DNA of 60,005 bases from Branchiostoma floridae. Lineage: Eukaryota > Chordata > Leptocardii > Amphioxiformes > Branchiostomatidae. The stretch spans positions 1 through 60,005 of the forward strand of contig NW_023365737.1 in assembly GCF_000003815.2 (NCBI RefSeq), read 5' to 3'. Positions 11,501-26,500 of this stretch are shown here, piece after piece. Made by a program: the position numbers and the translations under genes. Under the pieces are notes generated by a model. It worked only from the letters and a program-made list of their open reading frames with translations, ran no database searches and had not been told where the DNA came from. The number at the start of each line of letters is the position of its first letter. The first letter of the stretch is position 1.

Positions 11501-14500
11501 TCAGTATAAACGATGGCTCGTGTCTTTTTGTTCGACTACGTGTAGTCATGACCTGTCTGTCACGGCGAAGTCCATAGCCACTGTGTGACTTGCGTGATAA
11601 GAAGCTTTCTTATCTCACCTGAATCTGTTCTGTGTACCCTGTCCACAGGTGGTGCTACAGTCTGTCCAGGTAGACCAGGTGCTCCAACCACAGGTAACTG
11701 GGATAGAAGAAATGGAATGATTATTATACATCTCATATTTGGATTATATTTTATACATAAAAGTTAAAAATTTGTCAATAACTATGATTTAATACATACA
11801 TTCAACTAGTATTGCAACATTTACTTCAGATTTCAACATGGTATACTACTTAGTGGACCACAAAATGGCTATTTATGTAAATTATGATGCATCAGAAAAG
11901 GCAAATTAAAGTTAAACTCAACATTTTAAATCAGAAGTTCAACATAGTTATTGCAACACATATCTGATTTATAATCAACAACTCATTATGGCTGATACAG
12001 ATATTAATTATTCTACCATTAAATTAAGTTAATTTTTTATTTTTCACAATTTTTATTTAAATTTAACACTTACCAGGACAGGGCTGGTCTGTGCAGGAAA
12101 AGACACCAGCTTTGCAAGTGCTAAAAATGCATGGAACAATTAAATTAAGATTAATGGTCATTTTGTATTCACAAACACACATCAGTTTTAGAGAGTTCCC
12201 AGAATATGTCACCCATTAATCAAATCAACATGGCCCAATGTGAAATCCATCGCAAATTCTCATTAACAAAATTGACATGAAAAACAGAATCTGATGATCT
12301 TATTGTCCTGCTCGACTCACCAGTTGTTACAGTCATTCTGTACCACACTGCCAGGTGCTACAATGTTACCATTGTAATCCACACACTCACACAGAGGCGG
12401 GGGTACACACTCCCCATGCTGTAGTAACAAGCCATTGGGACATCTGAAAAAAATAGAATGAAAAAGTCAAGATAAACCAGCTCCTGCAGTTTAAAACAAG
12501 CTGCTAGGGGGCCCAAACCTACACCACTTTTTTCACCAAGAGCTGGCTACCACTAAAAATTCATGACCATAGCATGTCCAGAAATTGAGATATCAAAACC
12601 CGAAATTCTTCTGCAGTGCTGTGACAAGCTGCTAGGTGGCCCAAAATACAGCTTTTAGCCTATGCGCATACTTTTGCACAGACCAAATGTCAACAATGTC
12701 CATTTTATCCTTCAGAATCTCAAGTTATGCTGTTCTACCACATATACAGTTTGTCACTCATTGCCAAGCACATTTCTAACTTCTGATCCTTGCAGCTTAA
12801 TCTGATCCAAAAACAATTAAAATTGATTCAAACCTTTATTATTAAAAAGTTATCAATTGGTCAGTCTAGAATTGTTGCAAAATCAATATAAAAACATTTG
12901 AAAGGAAAAGCAAATCAGTATCTAAGTGCATAGATCATGCAGTGGCCGGGCAAAAGTATATCTAACACTGTAGGAAGAAACGACACCTCACCTGCAGCCA
13001 GGAATGCAGTCATCTTCCTCTACACACACCTCCACCTGGTGAAAGTCTTCACACCTGTACCCACACTCGTTCACACACAGGTCCGGTACCTGGCCTTCTG
13101 GGCATTCTGGTCCTATTATATACAAAATGTACACCACATATTACTAAAGCTAAAGCACACTGCATTCAAGTAACGTTATACGGTTCCATCACATCATGCA
13201 CTAAGTAAAATAATACTCTTACTGATAAAGTTTTGTGCAGTAGAATTGCTTCCAGAATTTTTTGACAGGTTGCCATATAATGTATCTTATCCAAACTGAA
13301 CAATCTTTCCTTTCTTTCTATCACTTTTGTAACAAACTTCTGACCCAAAAAACAATGTCAGAGCAGTGTTTTCAATATAATTTTGAAATTATGGATAGAG
13401 GAGAAGAAGAAAAGGAAATAGTAAAAATAAATAATAGGCATTCGAGAAAATAAGCCAGAAATCAAAAGAATTATATTTACTGTCAAAACCGTTTGCTGTA
13501 GTACTCACCACAAGGTTCTGCATTACACACTGATAGCTCCTGTCCTAGGCCCTCACATCCCAGCCCACCGTTCTTTGGCGCAGGTGCAGAGCAGGTGCGT
13601 GACCTTCGTGTGGTCCCGCCTCCGCAGGTGGCATCACACTCCGTCCAATGGCTCCAGGTGCTCCATTCACCATCAACTGCAGATGGTAAATAGAGACTCA
13701 ATCAAATTCAAGTTACACCTTTCCTTCATTTGAAAAAAAAACTAAATATATTTTAGATTAAAAAAAAATATGGTTACCGTAGCCTTTTTGAGGTTGCAAG
13801 GGCAGTGGTTGTTACTAGTATTCTCTGTGTCTAGGGCACAGTATTAGGCAGTATAAGGCAGAGCGCATCCCTCTTCTTTCCTCACCTTTTACCTCCCCAA
13901 CCAAAGTACTCAAATGTGCACAGAATTTAAGATACAAAATTAGGTTTCATTATTGCAAAAGGCATTTTGCTATTGGAAAAAATACAAGAAAGAACTGGTC
14001 ATGAACTAGCTGGAGATGAACAACATCTAACTGGGCATGAACAACTGTCTGTACCAACCATGTATCTGCAAATGATGGCAGCAAATTATCAATTGATTAA
14101 ACTGTCTGTAGAAAAAGATTATTGGTGTTCAGCATTACCTGAGCAAGCATCTGTGTTACACGCCTCTGTCTCAGTGTTGTAGGACATGTCACGACACTTG
14201 ACACCGTTGCCGTGTGGTTCCTGGTACGTGCGCTGTCTGGTCCTGATGCCCACCCCACAGGACTTTGTACATGACGTCCAGTGTGACCAGGGGTTCCATG
14301 TGCAGTCTACGTCACAGATCTGGTCTGTGCAGCGGAACCGACCATGCTCACAGGTGCTGGGGAAATATTCATCAAAGTTTGTATTCATTTACTGTATTTT
14401 ATGGCACATCACATGTAGCTATTTGCTATATCAAAACATTACATTACAGGTTTGTTCTCATTGAAATGTGCCAAATGCTGTCGCCAGTCTTCACGACTTA

Positions 14501-17500
14501 ATATGGAGCCAATTACAGGTAACAGAGCATTTTTGATAGGTTAACAGAAGAAAATTAGAAGCTTAGGGTAGCCCATAAGTCATGTATACATGATGATAGA
14601 GGTGTTAACTCAACGAAATGTCATTGCAAAAGTTTTCACACAATAATCCCTGCCATATCTCTTGCTCTGTTAGTTATAGCTAATTCACCTTTATCTTACA
14701 TTCTGTTGTTTTTAATAACGGTATTGTAGGATATCAAGTACATGAACGGTGGTTTTAAACTGTTATATTTTCAAAATATTGCAATTCAACCACTGTTCAT
14801 CCATTGCCTTAATATTCCTATTACCTGAGTGTTAAACCCAATGAATGAAGGTTACCCTACAGATAAAGGTAACTGTTAAAGCAAGGAATTCTCGCTGCTG
14901 CAGCGCCACCTTCATCGGCTATAAGTAGCAGCGAGAATTGTATCCAGCCAGGAATCTTTTCTGACTCTTTTGATCAATTGATTCACACTTTAAACAAAAA
15001 TAACAGCATCTATCTATTCTATAACCAACATGGTGCTGAAATGCCTTCCAATTGAAATGCAGGGCTAATTTATCAAACAATTTGGCATTTTGAAGTAATT
15101 GTAATTTGTGATGATGTAAAGTGTATGTCTATACCTAAATCATAGTATGATCATTATCAAAAATTAATAATTATGATGTGAAAGTAGGCAAAAATGAGAC
15201 TTACCAGTTGTTACAGCTTATGGTGACCAGACTACCTGCTGGATACTGCACAGGTCTGTCAGCTGTAGGTTTAAGGGTAAAAATCATGAGTAAGTCCATA
15301 ATCAGCAAGCCTGCCAATATCATCATTATTTTTCATGAAGATAATGTCATGCGCTATATTTAGAGCTGTAACCTAGTGAAAGTGGTTAAAGAGGAAGGTT
15401 GACGTATTCAATTTTGTTGTAGTGTGTCTTGCTTTTTTCACAAACTATCACATACACTTCCATTACTTAGATACAAGACTGTGTCATTGTTTGCAATATT
15501 GCTTGTTCTCAAGCATACACTACTATTGCTAATCACAACTTACATGTAGGCTAGGCTTACACAACCTCCATGACATCTTGCGCTACAACAGATTCCGCTG
15601 GTATGACCACGTGCAAAGAATGAACCATAACAACTGGTCAAGAAAGGTCAATGAACTTGTCTGTAGTGGGCCAGAACCCACGTGGGCGCCCCAGAAGAGA
15701 TGGGTAGACTGTGTCAATAAAGATTTTAGAAAACTGTTGTTGCCCACCTTTAATGAATGGATTGACCATGACACAGGGACAGGCCTCCCTCTCCACACAC
15801 AAGTCTCCATCAATCAGCAGTCCTTCAGGACAGCTGCATCCTGGGATACAGTCTGCAAGGCATTGTGGGGAAAAATTAAACCATGATGATTTTGTCTGTT
15901 TCTACTTTCTAAACGGTAGAAGCCTTCCGGGAGCTCTATTTTTAGAACACAGAAAATGTGCAATCTCTCAACTAGTAGTAGGTAACACTTTAATCCTTCC
16001 TGCACCAAATGGTGCAATGGCGGTGTCCATCTCCATTTATGTAGTCCTGGGCCACACGGGTTTACATAAACACTAAATGCAGAAGGGTCCACTGGTCTAG
16101 TAGTATGTTCTGTGTGTTCAACTACCACACTCTTTCCCAAACACTTTCCTAGGAAGAGAAAGCAGCATGTATCATTTTCGAAGTCTTATAATATGTATAA
16201 CTTGGCCAGGCCAGGGATCAAACTCACAACCTACCAAGTTGGCAAACACTCTAATTACTTACCATTGCACTGCTGTGGTTTTGATGAACCATCTGATCAA
16301 ATTTTAGAATAAGAAGAGGCAAAGTTTACTCACCACGCTCCACACACTCCACATGCTCCTGTAGATCCAAACATGTCCGTGGGCAGGGTAGGCAGCTGTG
16401 GTAAACCATGTTGGGCAGACAGGCTGGAAATTATTGATAATGGTAATTAAAAAAAACTATACTCTGTCAGATACTAGTAAAAGAAGACTTTACAGTATGC
16501 TAACTATGCTGTGTATGAAAAGACATAAATTTTCTTTGATATAAGATTTTATTTTTGGCCAGGATAATTTTGATGTAGGAATTTTTCCATTGGTTCCAAA
16601 GAAACTTGCTATCTTTATCGGGTATGGCACGCAACATATCAAGGTTTCATCCAAATTCAAGATTTAATCTAAAGTTATATCTACAGCTCTTGGTGGCCAA
16701 TGTTGGCACATACATGAAGTTGGGTCAAGTGCCCTTCCCAATGGCAAAACGTTGCAGGCATGGCAAGTATTGAACCCGAAACTCTTGGTTTGTAATAGCC
16801 CAATGCTTTACCAGTCACACCACAACAATATCACTTCAAGATGCAACATTTTGTGATCTAAAATGTGTAAATAGACCTACACTAGAGATTCATGATTGGG
16901 GTTTGTCTATTAACGCTAGTTCACCTTTATTTGCAGGGTAACCTTTATTCGTTTTATTCAACACAAGTTTATTACGGGATATCAAGTCAGCGGACGGTGG
17001 TCTCAAACTGCATTATATCTAAAAGAATGCAATTTGAAACCACCGTCCATCTACGTAATATCCTGTTTTTAGGTACATGTACAACAGAATATAATTCACC
17101 CCACGAATAAAGGTACACTATCGTTATATACATGATGTATATGTATAATGTATTCCCTGAGCCTTACATGTGCAGTCCTCTTCAGCGAAGCATGCCTGAG
17201 TCTGTAGGGAGGCACCAGGACAGGTCAGACTGGGGACATCCGGGGGTGGGTTGTCACACGTCCGTGTTCTCACCTGGGTACCAGAACCACAGGTGGCACT
17301 ACAGGGGGACCATGGGCTCCAGGTGGACCAGCCTCCCGGCTCTGAAAGGGAAACAAATAAAACATGTTGAAGTATACATTCATTAATGCTAGCTTGCCTC
17401 ACCGCACATTAGCAAAGAATGTACTTCAATCAGCAAAAGAACAAAAGTGGCACTATAGTAAGACAGGGATTCTAGTAAGACAGGGATTCTAGAAAGACCA

Positions 17501-20500
17501 GACACTGCAGTTGGACAGCGTGAGAATACCATGCAGACTGAAAGGTTTATGATTCACAGGCACTGTAAATTATTTCAAGTTTGCAGGGATACAGTAGTTG
17601 GAGAATGGCCAGGATTGTAGTTAGTTGTGCTATATTAACATAGCTTTTATATCTGGAGAGATAGTTTGGGGAAACGTGTGGAGGAACAAGGGCATTGCCT
17701 TCTATTGACATCTTCAGGTACATGAGCAAGAAGTTACAAACTTTGACTCAGATGAAGAAACACAATGCAGAAAGGTTTGTGCACATGACTGACAAGGAAA
17801 ATCCCAACTTACGTGGACACTGTGGTACGTTACATGTGACCTCCTGTATATCATCCCCCTCGCAGTACTCCCCCCCTGGCCGGGGAGGGGGGTTGTTGCA
17901 GTAACGCCGGCGGGACTTGATGCTGCTGCCCATGTCCTTGACCCCGGTGATGCAAGGTCGTGAACATGGCGTCCAGCTGGACCAACTGGACCAACTGGGC
18001 GGGGCTGGGTAGTAGAAGTGCAATTACAAAATATATATCAACTTGGTCTACATCTAAATCTGAAGTACATTACCGATCTATACATGGAGCTTACAATTAC
18101 TGCAATTACTAGTACTGAATAAATGGTTGAGACTTTATTAGAAAATCAATTAGTGGTTGGGTTTGAACCAATCATCCATCCATCCCTACTTCTCTTTTAA
18201 ATGAAATGCAATTTGTATGATGGACTGAATATGCCCAAGTTGTCACTTTCTTAAGGAATGGGGCAAATAGCTAACAGTGATTCTCCTAACAAAATGCAAC
18301 TAATTTAAAAGATTTAATACCTAATTACTTTTTCGATATACTAGATCTGATAACCATCTGGCAACCTTGGCTGAGGACAGACAAAGGTGGAAAACTTATA
18401 ATATGTTGATGGAAGTGCTGCCCCTACGGCCGGTGAGGCTATGGGACCGGTGAGTTGAGGTGAGATCTGATAAAAAGAATACTATTAGTAAGACATAACT
18501 TAACTTTAATGAGTAGGTCTAAAATATGTTTCTCGGTTATAAAAGGGTCGAACCGTTAAACTATGACTATTCTAAGTTGAGATGTGACATTTCTCACCAG
18601 CACACATTTCATCTTCAGTGCAGTTCAGCAATCCATGGGAACATATGCTATAGGCGAAAAAAAGTAATGCAACAAATTACGTGCAAATATGTAGCAGTTT
18701 GACTGATCAATACGTTTACTACTATGTGACAATAAATCATGCAAAACCATCTCTTTTTTTAGAACAGAGATATTTGAAGTATTTTCAGGATACAAATCAG
18801 CTTTCTGCTTTGACTACCTTATCACTACCACTGTTCAAGATATTTATCCAATGCTTTCAAACTGTCCCAGGTGTAACAGTTACTTTGCAATGCACTCACC
18901 AAACCATACACTCCCCCACAATCACCTCCTGTGGGAACAAGGTGGTACGGTCTGACAATGGCTCAGCATCTGAAAACGTCAGGCTATCAAACGTTGAGGC
19001 CATCGTCAACGGTGCCACCGTAGCGCGCGCCAGTATCTCCTCCGGAATCTCGCACTTGCAGTTCTCCGCCAGGATGCAGTAGCCATCTTGTTCGTAGGTT
19101 CCGTTGGGGCAGCGGCAGCCCAGCTGGCAGGTTTCCATGGCGGCGCACTCTGACCTCCCCGCGAGCTCGTTGCAGGTGCGAGGACACCTGGTGCAGTACT
19201 CGGTGTACTCTTTACCTCCCTCACAGCCAAGCTCTATTGAGACACAATGCACAAAAGTTACGTGATTGTCTATGCCATGAAACAGTCGCCAGTTGCCTAC
19301 ATCATCAAACAGTCTTACAGAGATGTACTACTTCTGCCATGTTATAAGAAATGGGTCAACCGTGAAAAAGTGAACAACAAAAACATTGTATACATGTGCA
19401 ATGATAAACATGACTTTCTTGCAAATTATAAATCTTCAACATGGCCATACCATGTAGTGGTTGTAAACATGCTTGTAAACTGCAATTTAGAAAAAAAAAA
19501 GCTAGGAGCATTGTATTTAAATGTTGCTATCGTGGTTAAGTAATCCTAATTTTCTTTTAAAATATTCTGGATAATATGAACTATTCCAAAAGATTCAGCA
19601 TAAGGGCTTCAACTGGTGAAGACCTTCCCACACAAACAGTAAAATCTATATTCTGTTATTATCTCCATTAAAAAAACTGGGGTGTTGTTTGTAACTTCAA
19701 AAGTTATGTAGACCGCAAATATCTGAACTCGAGGTAAAAATGTTAGGAAACATAAATATCCTCCTACCACAAGGTTCAGGACTACACTCTATAGTCTCAG
19801 TGTTGTGTCCCTCACAGTCAGGTCCAAAGTGTGCAGGGGGAGGGTTACTACAGGTCCTGGTACGATGGCTGACCCCACCGCCACAGGTCACCGTACAGTA
19901 ACTCCAACTGGTCCAGGCTGACCAGCCTCCAGGTACTAAAAACAGGCATGCAAAATGAATTATTCTGAATTAATGACCCTGTAAAATCCAAAATGGCCGC
20001 CAGATCTGGAAATACACTAATTATCAAAGTATGCAATGAGAAAGTATGAGTGCCCGGTTTCTGACATGCGTGAAAACAAGGGTACATATATCTGTGACAG
20101 GGTTCCTGCTGCGTTTGTTGCGTGCATAACAGCTGCATGCATGCTGATAACAAAGAAAAAGAAATTAAGAAGAAAGCAGCTCGGGCACTCATGGAGAGGG
20201 AGCTTGTACTACGCACCAACTAATGGGGCACTTCTTCAAAGTCTGCTAGGTGCAGAGTCCCGTGTCTTATACATACCCTGCACTACACGTGCATCCTGCC
20301 CACCATCAATGCAATGTTATTCAGTGGCTCTTCCTCCCAAAACAACTATACTCGGTGGGTGAAGCATAGTATATTTTCTTTCGCCATTCCTGTCCCAATG
20401 GGGCTGTTTTTGACCGACATGTTCGAAATAGAATAGGGGGCTCTACCTGGTTCTTTTTGTTTGATATATCATTTGATCGGGATTGGTCCATTCTCTTTAC

Positions 20501-23500
20501 TTTAGTAACAATGACATTTCTATAAAAGAAATAGAATGAGATCAGTTGAATGAGTTTCTGACCTGGACATTCTGGCGTGTGGCAGTACTTGGTGTCGAAC
20601 AGTGTCTCGGTACACGGCTGTCCTCCGTGTGCAGGTGCAGGGCTGTTACAGGTGCGGGTGCGCACCTGAACACCTACACCTCCACATGTCATAGAACAAT
20701 TGGTCCATACAGTCCAGCTAGACACTCCACCATCAACTATGCACAGAAGATATAGACAATCATGTTAAAGTTGCAGATATTGATAGTATCATTCATCATT
20801 TTGTGGATAAGTATAATTTCTTCTCTATTGCCTCTAAAATAGCTCAATAGAAACTTTACTGTATTACATATTAGTTTTGAGATTGGTAATTTCTTCTAAT
20901 TATTTTGTAACATTTTAACTATTTTTAATCAAGATAAAACTACACAAAATGTCACAATATTCTGATTGTGTTGTAATCTTTGAGCAGAAAATTCATGACA
21001 ATTTTCTCCAATGCAAACAATTTATCTTCTAATGCAAAAAGAAAGGAAACCCACATGACTAAAAAGTACTATCAGTACAACATAAAGGAATACATTGTAC
21101 TTACATGTACAGTAGGTTTTAGAACTTGGAATTTACTCAAATTTGTTAGCAAACATCAATTTTATAGCAGTTGCTTTTTGCTTTAGGCAATATATCCAGC
21201 TGCTGCCATGCCGCGTGCCTGCAAAGCTGGTGTGTTACACCAAAGGGCAGTTATACTGGCTATAACGTTATTAGAATCTATACAGATACAGATGATACAT
21301 TTGTACAGGACAAAACTTACCAGGACAGGGTTCATCTGTGCAGGTGAGGTGACCATCAGTACAGGTACAGGTGTTACAGTTGACCTGTACCACATCACCA
21401 GACCCAACCTCCTGACCATGGTACACAGGGGAGCCGTCCAACAACTGTCCAATAACCTCACCTTCAGCACCAAGGCCAGTCACTGTAAATGTGCAGGGGC
21501 AGTACTGGAAAAAGAAAGAAAATACACTCATCTGTTGATTCTCACATTTTCCTAGTTTTCTCAAGAATTCATAATTCTAGTTATGGCCTCACTACGCTAT
21601 ATAGTATGACAGAAATCTGAGGCTTGTACAATAGCATCTTTTTCAGCACTAAGGACAGGTATTAATATTTCAAACATAGTTTAAATCCCTGCCTCTATTT
21701 TATTGAATGTGAAGATGACCGAATCAGACAATGAAGATGAGATTTAATCTAATATGGGTCCAGTACTGCCCAGGAATACTGTGAATGAAGAAACTTTTGC
21801 AGTGGTTTAATGTTTGCGGCTTTCGCGGCGGCTGCTTCACCACGATTTTGAAACCACCACGAACAGTTTTCCATAACAGTAAGAGACCTACATGTATAGT
21901 GCATGGTGCTACCGCAAAATTAAATCCAAGCGAACTTAAACGCATTTACAGTATACTGTAAAGTCATTTTGAGGGGATTTGAATTATTTGAGAGCAGAAT
22001 GAAGCTTTCCTTTTACAGTGTTTATAGAGTTCACTATGGGAATAGAGGCACATACACTTGTACTTCAAGCATCATGATGAAAGCCACAAAATTAAAACTG
22101 CTGCAATGATTTATAGTATTCAGTGAAAATATGCATGGACACTTGAACCTCCAGATTGTTGAAGAAACAAGGTAGATGTAAAGATAAAGAGCTGTTTATA
22201 AAGACTGCTTCTCTCTTGCCATATTGAGTCTTGCCATACTGAAACCACAGACATTAAAAATATATTCTAATTGGATATGTTAATGATAGACAACACAAAA
22301 AATAGTGTCCCACCTGAACACAGTTGCCAGCATCATCCTCTACCATCCCAGGTGGACAGAAGCATCCCTGGGTACAGTAGGGCTCCACACAGGCGATGTC
22401 AGCTGTCCTCTCAGCACAGGTGTGTGGACAGGTGTTCCCACATGGTTGCAGCTGCTTACCAGGTGGACAGCCAGCTTCAGGTGGGGCAGACAAAAATGCA
22501 AATGACATATGTTCCAGTTTTTTTAAAATAAAATTCATGTTAGATAGCAGTTTTTTTACTTTGTTAACATTCTTATTAGGACATTGATGGATGGAATTTT
22601 TTTTAAATATTGCAAAAAGTTAGATAAATAATATACACATAAATGCTTACAAATCCTGCATATTTGGGTAAGAAATCTTTGTTATCATCATTGCAAAGTT
22701 ATCATAAGTAAAGGAAAACAACTCCTACAAAGATGCTGCAAGCTTTTATTTACATGTTAGAATGTTACCATTCTTTTAATTATCAATTCACAATTTTTAG
22801 GGATAGGTCACTAAGCCATGCCCAATATACAGCTATATTAGGGTGCTTCTTAATTAGCAAGTTTTGAAATTTGCGAATCACAATGACAATGTTGTAAGAG
22901 TGCAATCATATTAGCTTTAAGATGACTACATTAAATTGTTCATACTTTCACACTGTTGGGTGTTACAGGATCTTGTCTCCTCGTCATGCCCTATGCAGTT
23001 CAGATCCTGACAGACAGGGGGCGGGTTGTCACATGTTCTACTGCGGTACTGGGTGCCTCCACCACAACTGGCTGTACAGGTGGTCCAGGAGCTCCATGCT
23101 GACCAGTTGGGTACCACTATGAACAAAAGAAATCCATCAGCTATTGTAAACCTTACTTATTAACATGCAATATCCAGATGGGATATTCATAGTCGAAACC
23201 CACATTCAAAAATTGTATCAATCAGTGTATGATTTGCACAACTGGTTGCAGTAATGCTACATCTGTACGTGAATATAGTCAGACATAAAAAATAAGTTGA
23301 ACAACACAGACTTACCTAATAGTTCCTCATTACAGATGAATCGTCCTTCTAGACATGTACTGTAAAGGACAGAAGAATGAATTAAGCATAGAGTAATTAA
23401 ACCTTGACACAATACTTAGTAAATCTTTCCTTTTATTGCACAGGAAACTCACTCCAAAGTGACAAAACATACCTCTTCAAAGTGGTATAATTGTTTCAGG

Positions 23501-26500
23501 ATGTCTAATAAAATTAAGGTTCAGAAATGGGAATCAATCCTCTCTTTTTACTTGCTTTTGAGTCCATATTTGGTTGTTTATATCTGGTTGATCAATATTC
23601 CAATATATTTGGATAAGATAAACATTTACATAACAAAAGGCTACAATTTTTTCCATCACTAATTAAAAGTATAGCAGAGGACCCACCAGTTGGTGCATTT
23701 GTAGCTGACAACTTCCCCAGAGTCAAACTGTTCCCCATATATGGGGTTGCCGTCACTGTCTGAGGCCAGGTTCCATCTGCAGGGGCAGTCTGTGGAGAAA
23801 CAAGATCCAATAATAAACAGACAAATACAATTGTCAGTCATTGCTTCGAATATGATTTTCCTTATCTCCATTAGCATCATATTACATAATAGGGTATTCA
23901 GCTGATGTAAGATATGGAAGTTTTGGCTGTGTGTGCTTAAGTTTGGAGAATTTCATTTTTAATATTAGTTTAAATTTTGAACTTTGCAACGGGCTTGGAA
24001 AGATTCTGGTGCAATGGCACCTTATTTCAGGTTGACAAGCAATATATTGTTGTAAATCTAGCATCTTTAAAAAAAGTTTCATGCGGATATATATCTTTTC
24101 CACAAAAGCAAGCTTACGCTACCCTTACAGTTGAAGGTACCTTATTTTATCTCATACATTTCCTATAGGGGGAAATTGTTAACATGAAGTACCTTTGATA
24201 CATAGTAAAAGCTGAAATACTGATACCATAGCCTACACTGGGCATAGTCCCACCAACCTATGTAGAAATGTAAAATGAAGCATAATAATGCAAAAATTTG
24301 CCAGGCTTTAACGTGACTCTCTGATCAGTCAAACCACGAATTATCATATCATTGGTTTAACTGCTAATTGTGACTAACAGTCACATAACCTCTAACCTGA
24401 CAGAAGCACACAGACTCCTCCCAGGTCCACCTGTCCCTCGGGACAGCCACAGTCAGGCACACAGGCCGTGGTCTCACAGGTCACTCCGTCCTGTAGGTCA
24501 CCACATGTCCTGGGGCACTGCTGCGGACAGGTCTGGTACACCTTACCTCCGACACATGTCTTATCTGGAAAAGATCAGAAAATACAGTTTTCCTTATAAT
24601 ATTTGCCCAACAAACATCTCAACTTTTTCATCCTGGACATTTTTGCATAAGGGAACACATTTGCACGGGGGGACCACTTGCAAAAACATCTGTACTGTAA
24701 ATATACTGTTAATTACTGATCAAACAGTATATTTTCAGTAGATTTTCAGTAAATCAGCTTTTACTGTCTTTGTGAAGCATTGTTGCCAAGTTCTCAATAA
24801 TATGCTTCTTTTTATTCTTCTTTAACTGTTAGTATAGTACTGAAATCTATATGACACATCTCAATTTCTGTCAATTGATTGCTTTTATAGATGCCTCGAT
24901 TCACCAATTAGATCAATTTATTTAAATGTCAACCAGATCTTTTTGCCAATTTGCAGTTACCCCAATAACAGTTCTTCCATTTTAAATACGGAACTAGCCA
25001 AGTAAACAAATCTGCTTATCTCTGTACTGTAAATGTGTCTCTTTGTCTGTAAAATGTGTCTATCAAAGATTGAATGTGGTGTAATAAAATGGTGTCTGAA
25101 GACTGCAATCTTTGACGATGTACAACCTAATTATTCATGGAAACCCATGCTGCTGTCGGCAACAAGCCCTTTGAATTCTCTGGATTTTCCACTGATTATA
25201 AGTTGTAACTTCAAGTTTATGTGTAATGGACATATTCTGTATCTATATAGCCGGTATAACCGCCCTTCGGCGTAACACACCAGCACCATATTGTAGTACA
25301 TTTATTAGTATTGTAGTCTCCATTGTTGCTTAGTTCCTAAGCACAGTCTCATAGTCTGTATAGACTGACTGACAAGTAATGGAAGTTCTCCGAATCTATA
25401 TATAGCATATAAAAGCATAATTTGTTTGAAATTACCTGGACAGTCTCCAAGGTTACAGTCCGAGGTCTCCACCAGTGACTCTACACAGTACATGCCTCCG
25501 TGGAGAGGTTCAGGGTCGTTACAGTAGCGATGGCGAGTCCTGCTGCCGACACCACAGCTGGCAGAACAACTAGTCCACTGGCTCCACTCTCCAACATTGC
25601 CATGGACTGAAATAGGAAATGCCGTAGGATTACTTACAATAGTTGATACCTGGATACTTTAGTCTGTTCATTATCTTCACGCTGGTACATGTAGCATACA
25701 TACATTTTGAAGTAGCTAATATCCTGAACATAAAACACGGACATACAAACTACATATTTACATTGTCTGTTATACAGCTAACATTAACAATTCAACTTCA
25801 ATCAATCAAATTACTTTGGAACATAAAAGCTTCTACCAAGACTTTAGCCTTGTCTGATAGCGTGTGATCATGTATCTCTTATTAAATGAATCTACAATTG
25901 AAACATGCTTGAAGAAAATAAGATCTTTCCCCAAAGCACTGGTACCTGTTTTATCTTTAAAGCTATTTATAGTTTTATTTCTGTTAAATGAACTCCAGGA
26001 AGTAGTTCAGTAAAGGGTTCTAAGGAGCATCTATTGGTTGAATTCATATCTATCTATGCTTTCGTGATCAGCACCAAGGACAGGGTTGCTCATGTTCCAA
26101 AAATAGGTATCATCAATAGCTCTGGGAAAGAGCAATGAGAGGCAATGAGAAGCAGTGAAAAACTGTTTTTGGTAATGTATTTTAGGACAGATGCAACTTA
26201 CTTGGGCACTCCTGTGTGTTACAGTGGACAGCCTCCTCTCCCATACCAGTACAAGCCAGGCCCCCATAGGACGGGGGAGGGTTGTCACATGATCTGTACC
26301 TGTACTGGACCTGTTAATAATTAAAAGGAAAGAGAAAGAAAATAGTACCAATCTATCACATCCTAAAGAAGGTTAATTGTTTTGGCAATGTTTGTGTATG
26401 TCTGTGTCTGTCTGTCTGTGAATAATAATAACTCTAGAATACCCAGATGGATTGTTTTGATATACCATATGTGGGAAGGCGTTAATGGGACCCAATATGA

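Noticed and set aside
15748-15852. Earlier donor CCC T|gtgtc for exon 56
   Set aside because: Phase would fit, but it deletes the conserved Cys of the TIL end; the AAAG|gtgggc donor keeps both phase and Cys.
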